Source: Helicobacter sp. MIT 11-5569
GTDB taxonomy: Bacteria; Campylobacterota; Campylobacteria; Campylobacterales; Helicobacteraceae
Length of the DNA stretch: 64,000 nt
NCBI RefSeq assembly: GCF_000765695.2
Contig: NZ_JRPB02000010.1
Span: 1 to 64,000, forward strand
Direction: 5' to 3'
The notes beneath the pieces were generated by a model. That model saw only the letters and a program-made list of their open reading frames with translations, did not search any database and had not been told where the DNA came from. The position numbers were made by a program, and so were the translations under genes. Below are positions 1 to 7,176 of this stretch, piece after piece (the first letter of the stretch is position 1; the number at the start of each line of letters is the position of its first letter).

Positions 1-1
1 T

Positions 2-82
2 GTTTCTGTCAATGCTAATTTTGGCGGAAGTTCTGCAGCACCTGATGCTATCTTTGGAATAAGTTTGTGGAAAAAGTTTTAG
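2..82 (+). CDS. 3' end of a probable outer-membrane beta-barrel protein gene (partial)
   Basis: The frame opening at base 2 reads VSVNANFGGSSAAPD then AIFGISLWKKF and stops with TAG at 80-82. Alternating hydrophobic residues and a C-terminal Phe are the usual closing strand of an outer-membrane beta barrel (autotransporter or porin type). Only 26 codons are visible, so the family cannot be named. The same end recurs at 4397-4399, cut off from any upstream gene, so this copy may be the intact parent, but the window edge prevents proof. Confidence 0.45.
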   Translation, partial: VSVNANFGGSSAAPDAIFGISLWKKF

Positions 83-171
83 AGGAAGTTTTAATTGTCA
101 AATGTTGCTTTTGGTAAAACCCTTTATATTTTATTAAGTATGGTAAAGTTTTTTATAACTTTTTAATTTTG

Positions 172-177
172 TATTAT
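172..177 (+). promoter_or_regulatory. Probable sigma-70 -10 box of the leader gene, copy 1
   Basis: TATTAT sits about 39 bases before the ATG at 216 in a T-rich stretch typical of Helicobacter promoters, which often lack a clear -35 box. The RBS AAGGAG precedes the ATG. The same box lies at 4489 in copy 2 and at 3136 in a partial third copy. Confidence 0.5.
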
Positions 178-215
178 GAAAAAATCAAGATTCCATAACA
201 ATAAAAGGAGAAAAA

Positions 216-644
216 ATGAAAAGGCTTTTAAGCATTTTAACACTATTTGGATTACTTTCTTTCCCAGCCTTTGCTGAAGATTTCCTTGCTAAAGTAACCA
301 ATGGTGCATTAAGTGATACAAGTGAGGGAGTGAAACTTCTAAGCTTAGAAGAGCAAAAGAAAGTGGTGGGGGGATATAAGTTTGTCCGAACCTCTCAATT
401 TGATACTTATGGTTATGCTAGGTCTTATGCGTATGGCGTAACAGATGATTGGGGAAATGCTACAAGCGTTTCTAAAGAGTTAGGGTATTCTAGCGACTAT
501 ATTATTGTGGCAAAATATAGGTATATGAATGGACAAAAGCAACATTATTTGAACTATGCCACCCCAAATGGTAAGACTTACGAGTTTTGGCAATACTATG
601 GCAACGCACAAAAAATATTAAATGAATTTAAGGCTAGGTATTGA
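216..644 (+). CDS. Secreted Tyr-rich peptide precursor with Sec signal plus double-glycine leader (142 aa)
   Basis: The precursor has three parts. Residues 1-20 are a Sec signal peptide (MKRLLSILTLFGLLSFPAFA, cut before E21). Residues 38-53 (GVKLLSLEEQKKVVGG) match the bacteriocin-type double-glycine leader: L at -12, S at -11, E at -8, V at -4, GG at -2/-1. The 89-residue remainder is rich in Tyr (about 15) and has no recognised domain. I infer export by Sec and then cleavage after G53 by the periplasmic C39 peptidase encoded at 6540. The first 53 codons are base-for-base identical to the gene at 4533 while the tails differ completely. A secreted-protein gene follows 41 bases downstream. The function of the mature product is unknown; a toxin, surface or signalling peptide are all possible. 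Confidence 0.72.
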   Translation: MKRLLSILTLFGLLSFPAFAEDFLAKVTNGALSDTSEGVKLLSLEEQKKVVGGYKFVRTSQFDTYGYARSYAYGVTDDWGNATSVSKELGYSSDYIIVAKYRYMNGQKQHYLNYATPNGKTYEFWQYYGNAQKILNEFKARY

Positions 645-685
645 TGATTTTTGCATATAAAATAGTATTGTGATAAGGAGTAGTA

Positions 686-2050
686 ATGGATGCTTTGAGT
701 GTTGGAAAAAATTTTAAAAATATTAGCACAATGTATGCAAAAACAGAATCCAACAAGGCTTTTCAAGCAAATATGGATTTGCCAAGTATAGATTCTCCAA
801 AAAGTCTTAAACTTGCGCAATCTCCTTTTGTCAGTAGTGAAAGACTAGCCACAACACATTTGATTTCTAACCTTATTCAAAGTTACCCAAATACCCCACA
901 AATACAATCCCCTAAAGCAAGTGTTTTGACGCAATTATTAGGGGATTCTACATTTATAAATACTGCTAAAACAAGTGAAACTCAACAAGAAATTAGCACA
1001 GAGCGATTTTATGGCTATGGTGTCGATGAAAAAGGCTATATGTTAGAGGATTTTAACGCCGCTGCGGGTTTGCCAAGTGATTTTAAGCTACATAAAAGCA
1101 CTTTAGAAACAATCATAGACCATGGGCAGTCCATATGGCACAATAGAAGTAACTTTTATGGTCTTAACATAGCCAAAGAAGAAGTGTTTAAAGAAATAGA
1201 TATAGCTAATACTATTAAGCAATACTACGATACTTTTACGCAGATTATACCTGAGATGAAAAGCACTTATTCTAGCAAGGAAGTTACAAGCTTGCCAAAG
1301 GGATTTAGCGATATGAGGTTTATTGGTAATGCTAAATATGAGGACAATGATTTGCTTAAAGCAGATGCTGTAATGATAAGTTTTGAGGGATTTAAGGTAA
1401 CAAATCTTTACAATACAACAGAGAAATACAGAGAAGCAAAAATAGTAGAATCCCTAACCTCTAGCGTTGGCATTAATGGATTTCATGTGCATACACTTGA
1501 TTTTTCTCCAAGTGCTTTGGCAAACCTGCCTTTTTATCAAAGTGATGGGGATTCTTTTTCGCAAGAGGCTTTGTTTGTGAGTTTTCTTAATGCACAAGAT
1601 GCAGAGATTCTAGGGGGTGGAAATACACAACTAAACCAAAAGCTGCAAAATACTCGGCAAGAAAGATTCGCGCGAGCGCGTGCAGATGAGGTTTCACTTG
1701 TAAAACGAAAGCCATATTTAAGCAGTGATGCATGTAAAGCGGCTCTTGAAAACCCAGAGCGATTTAAAAGGCTTGTAGAGCTACAAGTCCAAGAGAGTAG
1801 CCACCTTTTAGGTCGCGATTTACGTTTTACCCCTAATGAAATAGCAGCAAATTTTGGCGGTGTGATTATGGATTTGTATGCTTTTACACAGCTAGGATTC
1901 TATCCCTCTAGTTTGGATTCTCGTGCAAAAAGTATTGATTTTACGATGAAATTTACAGAAGCAGTGCATAATAATTGGAAACCTAGCCAACAAGATATTA
2001 ATAACTATGCACAAAATTTGTATAAAAAAATCCAAAACTTCCTTCCATAA
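686..2050 (+). CDS. Large secreted-type protein, possibly Cj0814-like flagellum-dependent family (454 aa)
   Basis: A soluble protein with no signal peptide or membrane segment. Residues 110-140 contain the block GYGVDEKGYMLEDFNAAAGLP, shared with the proteins at 3193 and 5118 (consensus GYx(L/V)DxxGYxxxxFNxAAG(I/L)P). A second shared patch is LPKGF near residue 206. From memory the block resembles the Campylobacter Cj0814-type family annotated as flagellum-dependent secreted proteins; this is family recall, not a search result. Lack of a Sec signal fits export by the flagellar apparatus. RBS AAGGAG precedes the ATG, and the gene follows the leader gene at 216, probably as one transcript. Confidence 0.6.
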   Translation: MDALSVGKNFKNISTMYAKTESNKAFQANMDLPSIDSPKSLKLAQSPFVSSERLATTHLISNLIQSYPNTPQIQSPKASVLTQLLGDSTFINTAKTSETQQEISTERFYGYGVDEKGYMLEDFNAAAGLPSDFKLHKSTLETIIDHGQSIWHNRSNFYGLNIAKEEVFKEIDIANTIKQYYDTFTQIIPEMKSTYSSKEVTSLPKGFSDMRFIGNAKYEDNDLLKADAVMISFEGFKVTNLYNTTEKYREAKIVESLTSSVGINGFHVHTLDFSPSALANLPFYQSDGDSFSQEALFVSFLNAQDAEILGGGNTQLNQKLQNTRQERFARARADEVSLVKRKPYLSSDACKAALENPERFKRLVELQVQESSHLLGRDLRFTPNEIAANFGGVIMDLYAFTQLGFYPSSLDSRAKSIDFTMKFTEAVHNNWKPSQQDINNYAQNLYKKIQNFLP

Positions 2051-2073
2051 AATAGGAATTTAGCTTTGTTTGT

Positions 2074-2172
2074 TATCTTTGGAATAAGTTTGTGTGAGAA
2101 TCTAAAGTAATATTATTTAACAAATGAGAAAAAATGAAAAAACTTATAGATAAGGAGACATCAAAGTGTTAG
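2074..2172 (+). pseudogene. Relic of the repeat and leader-gene start between secreted-protein genes
   Basis: Bases 2074-2094 match 49-69 exactly (21 bases, encoding the OMP-tail residues IFGISL). Further on, GAGAAAAAATGAAAA at 2126-2140 matches the leader-gene start, giving a 12-codon frame MKKLIDKETSKC that stops inside the next gene. I read this as a decayed leader module lost between the genes at 686 and 2166. Confidence 0.5.
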
Positions 2173-3095
2173 GTAAAATTAATTCCGACAACACAACAAA
2201 TACTTCTTGGTTTTCAAGAAGTGTAAGTGTTGCGCAAAATGAAGGAGAGGATTTTGATGCCCAAAGAATCAAAGCCATAGAACAAGAAATAGAAAAATGG
2301 CTAGAAAATCCAAGTGGGATTTTTGATTATACTTATAGCCTTGCTCAAACTGATTCTCTATACAAAAATAGCAAAATCAATGAATCCGTAGAATGGGAAA
2401 GTTCTAAAAAATTTTCTTCTGTTGGAGAATCTCAGTATCAAAATGCACAAGATTATTTGTTTGGTCAAATCAACGAAATATTAGTAACAACTTATCTAAG
2501 TGAGGGAGATTCTAGCTTTTTTGCGACATTGCTTGCTTATGCTTCTGCGGCAAAATTGGCTTTTGCAAACGCTAATAAAGGATTAGATAGCATTGAAGAT
2601 TCTGCTAGTTGCTTTGTCGATGCCACAAAAAGCAAAGATAAAAATAGAATTTTAGAAGCAGAAAAAAGATTAGATGAGGATTTGGGAAAAATCTCTTCAT
2701 TTTCTTATTTGGCACTACCAAGCCTAACAAACTTCTTTAGTATTGCAGATGGCAAGATTCCACAAGAGAATATGCAGAAAATTATAGATTCTTTAGGGAT
2801 AATGAGAAGTTATATAGATGAAAATTTAGCACTTCATAAAACAGGCTCTATCACGCTAAAAAATGGGACAACCATAAGTGGTATTATAGACGATAATGGG
2901 CATAAAATCCTTAAGGTTTCTTTGCAAAACAATGTAGCAAACAACTTGTTTTTGAACTATGAATATCAAAATCTTGATTTGCTTTTAAAAATGCAAGAAC
3001 AAGGTGAAAATAGAGAATTTGCACAAAAACAGATGAGTGATACAATTTTGACGCAACTTTTGCAAGAAAATGGGCAACTTAACAAAAAATATTAA
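2166..3095 (+). CDS. Hypothetical soluble, mainly helical protein of the secreted-protein island (309 aa)
   Basis: GTG start with a good RBS (AAGGAG, nine bases upstream). No signal peptide or membrane anchor is present. The protein looks mainly alpha-helical, with a charged N-terminal helix (near residues 32-47) and a short beta-like stretch around residues 222-247 (SITLKNGTTISG). It lacks the GYxxDxxGY block of its neighbours, so it is not clearly the same family, although length, composition and position suggest a related secreted or partner protein. It sits in the place a module would occupy, with a decayed leader start just upstream. I do not recognise a function. Confidence 0.55.
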   Translation: MLGKINSDNTTNTSWFSRSVSVAQNEGEDFDAQRIKAIEQEIEKWLENPSGIFDYTYSLAQTDSLYKNSKINESVEWESSKKFSSVGESQYQNAQDYLFGQINEILVTTYLSEGDSSFFATLLAYASAAKLAFANANKGLDSIEDSASCFVDATKSKDKNRILEAEKRLDEDLGKISSFSYLALPSLTNFFSIADGKIPQENMQKIIDSLGIMRSYIDENLALHKTGSITLKNGTTISGIIDDNGHKILKVSLQNNVANNLFLNYEYQNLDLLLKMQEQGENREFAQKQMSDTILTQLLQENGQLNKKY

Positions 3096-3134
3096 TTAAA
3101 CAAAATGCGCAAAATTTTTATGGTTTTTTAATTT

Positions 3135-3163
3135 GTATTATGAAAAAATCAAGATTCCACAAC
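3135..3163 (+). repeat. Partial third copy of the leader promoter region
   Basis: These 29 bases match 171-199 with one mismatch and include the TATTAT box and the CAAGATTCC segment. The RBS and leader ATG of the other copies are degenerate here (AACGAGGTATGG in place of AAAGGAGAAAAAATG), so only the promoter part remains ahead of the gene at 3193. Confidence 0.75.
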
Positions 3164-3192
3164 TAAAACGAGGTATGGGGCTATAATATAAT

Positions 3193-4236
3193 ATGTATAT
3201 GACAAATTACGCAGTTAATACTACCGCTTCTATGAGTTTTAAAGTTGGACAAAATTTATCCACGAATTCTAATAAAGAAATAGAAACTTCAAAACAAAAT
3301 CAATTTATGGGTTATAAACTAGATAAAGATGGATATTTTACAAGTGAGTTTAATAAAGCTGCAGGGATTCCTGAAAATATAAAAATACATTCTAGCACTA
3401 TGGAAAATTTTATTAAAGCGCAAACTAATGGAAGTATGCAAAGCTATACAAACATAGACATTGCCAAAACCATAGGAAATGTGTATAAAATAGTCTCTCA
3501 ACTCATAGAAAAAAGTCCTGAATTAAAAGGTAAAGATAGCTTTTCAAAAGAGGATTTGGCGAATTATTTTCCACAAACTTATCTTATAGATAAAAATACT
3601 TTAGAGGTAAAACAGACTTTTTCTTATGATGCAATGAAAGAGATTGTTGCAAAGGGTGGATTTAAAAATCTTGGCTCTAATGAAGAGTTAAACCCCAGTT
3701 TTTTTGATTTTAATAACACAGACGAAAATTCTGAACTCTTACCCTTTAATCCTGACATTTTACATAGTGCGGGAAACACTGCTTTGTCTTGGAATACTAA
3801 CGCTGATAAATACACAAATAGCGATGGTTCTATTACTATGGGTGGGTTATTGATAGGATTTTTGTCAAATAATGTTAATGCAGGCGTAACCCCAAAGCCT
3901 TTAATTGCAGGTGAAACAACTATATGGGGAAAATTACAAGGGCTTGATAGCTCCTTAAACGAAAATGAAGTTAAACGGCTTAATGATAGGCTTAGCAATA
4001 CTTACTTTTCAAATTTAAGTGATGCTTTTGCTTTGCTTAATAATACAAGTGATGTTGAAGAATTTGAGAATAAATTAAATATTTTAAATCAAAAAGATAA
4101 AACAAGTTCTAGCAATTTCTTAGAATGGGTGCAAAAAATTACTGATGAATATCAAAAATCTCTATTTCAGATTTTAAAGCAACCAAATAAGACTGAAAAA
4201 ATATATCAATTAATAAATATTAATATAATGGCTTGA
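3193..4236 (+). CDS. Large secreted-type protein, possibly Cj0814-like family (347 aa)
   Basis: Second member of the island family. The shared block is at residues 40-60 (GYKLDKDGYFTSEFNKAAGIP), followed by KIHSSTME, matching the equivalent segment of the proteins at 686 and 5118. The N-terminus is Ser/Thr/Asn-rich and lacks a Sec signal, which fits a flagellar type III export route. The protein is about 100 residues shorter than its paralogues. The start ATG has no strong Shine-Dalgarno sequence, and the upstream DNA is a decayed leader module, so expression may be weak or depend on the residual promoter at 3136. It is followed by a sigma-54 promoter serving the next module. Confidence 0.58.
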   Translation: MYMTNYAVNTTASMSFKVGQNLSTNSNKEIETSKQNQFMGYKLDKDGYFTSEFNKAAGIPENIKIHSSTMENFIKAQTNGSMQSYTNIDIAKTIGNVYKIVSQLIEKSPELKGKDSFSKEDLANYFPQTYLIDKNTLEVKQTFSYDAMKEIVAKGGFKNLGSNEELNPSFFDFNNTDENSELLPFNPDILHSAGNTALSWNTNADKYTNSDGSITMGGLLIGFLSNNVNAGVTPKPLIAGETTIWGKLQGLDSSLNENEVKRLNDRLSNTYFSNLSDAFALLNNTSDVEEFENKLNILNQKDKTSSSNFLEWVQKITDEYQKSLFQILKQPNKTEKIYQLININIMA

Positions 4237-4272
4237 ATTTTTAAAACCAAAGATTAGTGTCAATTTTAATTT

Positions 4273-4290
4273 TTGGAACGAAAAGTGCTT
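4273..4290 (+). promoter_or_regulatory. Sigma-54 (RpoN) promoter
   Basis: TTGGAACGAAAAGTGCTT has GG and GC exactly ten bases apart and closely matches the epsilonproteobacterial RpoN consensus (TTGGAAC then TTGCTT or TGCTT). In Campylobacter and Helicobacter, RpoN drives middle flagellar genes. It points toward the leader gene at 4533, giving an untranslated leader of roughly 230 bases. Confidence 0.72.
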
Positions 4291-4301
4291 GTTATCAAAC
4301 T

Positions 4302-4318
4302 AATTGAAAATTTCAATT
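4302..4318. repeat. 17-bp perfect palindrome at the repeat boundary
   Basis: AATTGAAA, a central A, and TTTCAATT form a perfect palindrome ending on the first base that can be matched to copy 1. It lies just downstream of the sigma-54 promoter start site. It could be an operator, an mRNA hairpin, or a scar of the duplication. Confidence 0.55.
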
Positions 4319-4399
4319 GTTTCTGTCAATGCTAATTTTGGCGGAAGTTCTGCAGCACCTGATGCTATCTTTGGAATAAGTTTGTGGAAAAAGTTTTAG
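4304..4399 (+). pseudogene. Orphan C-terminal fragment of the outer-membrane protein
   Basis: An in-frame TAA at 4301-4303 is followed by an open frame reading LKISIVSVNANFGGSS then APDAIFGISLWKKF and stop, the same end as at 2-82. With no gene body upstream, this is a passenger fragment copied along with the leader promoter and now sits in the 5' leader of the sigma-54 transcript. Confidence 0.6.
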
Positions 4400-4691
4400 A
4401 GGAAGTTTTAATTGTCAAATGTTGCTTTTGGTAAAACCCTTTATATTTTATTAAGTATGGTAAAGTTTTTTATAACTTTTTAATTTTGTATTATGAAAAA
4501 ATCAAGATTCCATAACAATAAAAGGAGAAAAAATGAAAAGGCTTTTAAGCATTTTAACACTATTTGGATTACTTTCTTTCCCAGCCTTTGCTGAAGATTT
4601 CCTTGCTAAAGTAACCAATGGTGCATTAAGTGATACAAGTGAGGGAGTGAAACTTCTAAGCTTAGAAGAGCAAAAGAAAGTGGTGGGGGGA
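4318..4691 (+). repeat. Perfect 374-bp direct repeat, copy 2
   Basis: Identical to 1-374. It ends one base after the six-G run that encodes the Gly-Gly cleavage site. Absence of even silent differences points to a recent duplication or continuing gene conversion. Confidence 0.97.
4489..4494 (+). promoter_or_regulatory. Probable sigma-70 -10 box of the leader gene, copy 2
   Basis: TATTAT, identical in position and context to the box at 172. This copy also has the sigma-54 promoter upstream, so it may have two start sites. Confidence 0.45.
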
Positions 4692-5108
4692 ATATACACA
4701 TATCAAAAAGGTGAAGATAAGAGGCTTTCAAACTATGGTGTAACAATGCGTTATACGGTGTATGGGAAACTAAATCTTACAAGAGAGGGTTTAAATGAAG
4801 CAGACAAAATGGCTGTATTGAAATATGAAAGAGATACATATAATAAGGGAGATTTTTCGGGCTTTGATAAGGAAGCAAAACAAAGCAATGCCATAGGTGT
4901 TACTTGGGGGAGAGTGAGCAATATTTATGTGGAATCCACTTATAACTATTCTAAAAGCGTTTCTTGGAAAAATAGATATACCCATAATATCGTTTATACA
5001 CTAGAGGGTAGCAATAAACGCTACCAAGCCTACACAAAACAAGCAAGAAGCGTGGCAAATTTTTATGAGTTTCGAGCTAAAAATGCTTTAGATTTAAGAC
5101 GATTTTAA
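4533..5108 (+). CDS. Secreted peptide precursor with Sec signal plus double-glycine leader, second variant (191 aa)
   Basis: Residues 1-53 are identical, also at DNA level, to the protein at 216: Sec signal (1-20), spacer, then the double-glycine leader ending at G53. The 138-residue tail (IYTYQKGEDKRLSNYG...) shows no clear similarity to the other tail beyond a Tyr-rich, basic character and a shared YEF motif near the C-terminus. I infer Sec export, then C39 cleavage after GG in the periplasm. It lies nine bases before the secreted-protein gene at 5118, and the C39 peptidase gene ends the same run, so all three are probably co-transcribed. Function of the mature tail is unknown. Confidence 0.72.
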   Translation: MKRLLSILTLFGLLSFPAFAEDFLAKVTNGALSDTSEGVKLLSLEEQKKVVGGIYTYQKGEDKRLSNYGVTMRYTVYGKLNLTREGLNEADKMAVLKYERDTYNKGDFSGFDKEAKQSNAIGVTWGRVSNIYVESTYNYSKSVSWKNRYTHNIVYTLEGSNKRYQAYTKQARSVANFYEFRAKNALDLRRF

Positions 5109-5117
5109 GGGGGTTTT

Positions 5118-6536
5118 ATGCGAATAGAAAGCACAGCAAAAACACTAGGGCTTAGTAGAATCATAAAAAATCCCGATGAGGAAAATAAAAATACGCTAGA
5201 TTTTGCAAAAATGCTTGAAAACTCCAAAAAATCTTATTTACAAAGTGAAATAGTAGCTGTGCCGAATGATTTTTTGAGTGATGTTGCAAGTGATTTTAGG
5301 CAAGATTTTAGTTTGGCATTATCGCGCCAAAATGGGGAAATATCAAACGAAAAAAATGAAGACAACACAAAGGTAGCGGAGAAAATCAAACAACTCCAAA
5401 AAGAACTTGCCAAAACAGAGGCGATAAAACTCCCTATGCGTAATTCTCCAGATGAGCCAATGGATATATTTTATCAAGCCCTAGATTTGCTTGATTATAA
5501 AAACACTAAAGCTTTGGAATTACGCAAGGAAATTGCCTATTTGGAAAAAAGTGCTTTTGGATATAGCCTAGATGAGTTTGGTTATATGGGAGAGGATTTT
5601 AATCAAGCAGCAGGGATTCCACTTGATTATAAAATCCACTATGACACGCTAGAGAAAATCTATAAAAGAGATATGCAAAGCGACTCACCATATATAGCAG
5701 CTACCTTTTCTAAGTTTGATTTCGCGCAAAGTGCCAAAAATGCCTTTGAATCTTTTAGCGTTCTCTATGGCAAAGATTTTGTAAGTAACAATAAGATATT
5801 ATCGCTTGAAGACATTAACGCATTGCCTAAAGGATATTTCGCCACTGATTATAGCTACAAACAAGCTTTAGCAAAGATTCCAAACGAAGAAAAACTAAGA
5901 CAATTTATTGATATTGAGAGCAAAATGTGGCAGTTAGGTATTAGCACCCCGCCTTTTATTTCTTTTTCTACCCAAGACATACAAAACTATGTCCAACCGC
6001 GTTTCATAGAGGGGGATAAAATCTCACTAGATGGTTTATTTAATGAATATTTTTCGCGCAATATAGGATTCTTTAGAGAAGCGGAATACTCTAGCGAATG
6101 GCTAGCTTATCAAGAATATAATAGAAAAATAACAGGTGGTTCTAGTAATACTGCCCCCAATACCCACCTCATAAACTACGATACAGAACAGAGGTTTTGG
6201 GATTTATTTAATGGTAAAATTAGCATAGAATCCCACTTGCAAGAATTAATAAATCTAGGCTATAACCATAATAACACGATTGATTGGAACAAAGATAAAG
6301 ATAACTTTGGTAGCTCTTTAGCAAAGTTTTTAAATCTGTTTCAAGAAATCCTAGATACACAAGCGATAAACAATGCAAACGAGTTATTAGCAAAGCAAAC
6401 CCAAATATCAAAGGCGCAAGAAGCACAAGAAGCAACCAACACCAAAGAATCACAAAAATTACAAGAATCTAAACCCCTTAATTCTAAGCAAGAAAAAATG
6501 AACACTTTTTTAAATAATCTCTTAAGAGTAAGTTAA
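5118..6536 (+). CDS. Large secreted-type protein, possibly Cj0814-like family (472 aa)
   Basis: Third clear family member. The conserved block lies at residues 148-168 (GYSLDEFGYMGEDFNQAAGIP) followed by YKIHYDTLEK. A coiled-coil-like Lys/Glu-rich stretch is at residues 82-104, the LPKGY patch near 235, and the C-terminus is Gln/Lys/Ser-rich and probably disordered. No signal peptide is present. RBS AAGGGGG precedes the ATG. It lies between the second leader gene and the C39 peptidase gene, with gaps of nine and three bases. Flagellum-dependent secretion is inferred from family resemblance and the upstream sigma-54 promoter. Confidence 0.62.
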   Translation: MRIESTAKTLGLSRIIKNPDEENKNTLDFAKMLENSKKSYLQSEIVAVPNDFLSDVASDFRQDFSLALSRQNGEISNEKNEDNTKVAEKIKQLQKELAKTEAIKLPMRNSPDEPMDIFYQALDLLDYKNTKALELRKEIAYLEKSAFGYSLDEFGYMGEDFNQAAGIPLDYKIHYDTLEKIYKRDMQSDSPYIAATFSKFDFAQSAKNAFESFSVLYGKDFVSNNKILSLEDINALPKGYFATDYSYKQALAKIPNEEKLRQFIDIESKMWQLGISTPPFISFSTQDIQNYVQPRFIEGDKISLDGLFNEYFSRNIGFFREAEYSSEWLAYQEYNRKITGGSSNTAPNTHLINYDTEQRFWDLFNGKISIESHLQELINLGYNHNNTIDWNKDKDNFGSSLAKFLNLFQEILDTQAINNANELLAKQTQISKAQEAQEATNTKESQKLQESKPLNSKQEKMNTFLNNLLRVS

Positions 6537-6539
6537 TCA

Positions 6540-7145
6540 ATGATGAGGTTTGGAATCTTTGGCAAGTTTTGTCTATGCTTTTGGCTTTTATTTGAGCCCT
6601 TGCGTGCCGAGTTTATCCTCAAATCCTATCAAGAAATCAAAAATCAAAGAGTGATAAGGCAAAACTATGAGGAATCTTGTGGGGCAGCAGGGCTGGCTAC
6701 TCTTTTGAATCTGCTTGAGAATAGAAATTTTAATGAATTAGATTTATTAAAAATAATGAGCGAAAAAGAAATGAATACAGATATGGTAAGCTTCGCGGAT
6801 TTAAACGAAGCGGTGCAAAAATTGGGATTTGCCAGCAATGCCTATCTTATACATAGGAATCTTTTAGATAAATTTATACAAATTCCAATTTTAGTCAAAA
6901 TTGAAGATGACCCAAGATACCCACATTTTGTAGTGATTATTAACCATAAAGGTGATTATTTGCAAGTATTAGACCCAAGCTTTGGAGAATACACTAGCTC
7001 TAAAAGGCAATTTTTTAGTATTTGGGATAGAAATGAGCAAGGCGGATATGCTTTGATTGTCGCTCCACAAAGTGAGCTTAATAAATTAGAGTTGAAATTG
7101 CCCCACACTTTGAATTTAACTTTTTCTCCTTTTAGTTTATATTGA
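6540..7145 (+). CDS. Exported C39-family double-glycine peptidase (201 aa)
   Basis: A cysteine protease of the C39 (bacteriocin leader-processing) type. Gln41 and Cys47 lie in RQNYEESCGAAGLATLLN, His129 in YPHFVVI, and Asp145 in VLDPSFGEY: the complete Gln/Cys/His/Asp set. Unlike classical C39 domains, which are cytosolic and fused to ABC exporters, this is a stand-alone protein with a hydrophobic N-terminal signal (residues 5-23, cut near A23), so it should act in the periplasm. Its likely substrates are the two Sec-exported double-glycine precursors at 216 and 4533. No ABC exporter gene is nearby. The gene starts three bases after its neighbour's stop and ends the island, 31 bases from the convergent gltS. 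Confidence 0.78.
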   Translation: MMRFGIFGKFCLCFWLLFEPLRAEFILKSYQEIKNQRVIRQNYEESCGAAGLATLLNLLENRNFNELDLLKIMSEKEMNTDMVSFADLNEAVQKLGFASNAYLIHRNLLDKFIQIPILVKIEDDPRYPHFVVIINHKGDYLQVLDPSFGEYTSSKRQFFSIWDRNEQGGYALIVAPQSELNKLELKLPHTLNLTFSPFSLY

Positions 7146-7176
7146 TTAAGAAGATTTATTGTGCCAAAATAGAATC

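Larger units (their letters stand above)
1..374 (+). repeat. Perfect 374-bp direct repeat, copy 1
   Basis: Bases 1-374 are identical to 4318-4691 (constant offset 4317). The repeat carries the end of an outer-membrane-protein-like reading frame, the spacer and promoter, the ribosome-binding site and the first 53 codons of a leader gene. Identity stops abruptly just after a run of six G at the Gly-Gly codons. The left boundary may lie outside the window. Confidence 0.97.

Noticed and set aside
49-69. TTTGGAATAAGTTTGTG as a sigma-54 promoter
   Set aside because: GG and TG spacing is off by one or more and lacks GC; it codes for the end of the outer-membrane fragment.
368-373. G(6) run at the Gly-Gly codons as a phase-variation tract
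   Set aside because: Six bases is short for slippage and identical in both copies; it is needed to encode Gly-Gly. More interesting as a recombination boundary.
596-820. Minus-strand reading frame across the 216/686 gap
   Set aside because: No RBS and it overlaps two better genes; sequence is low-complexity in a low-GC genome.
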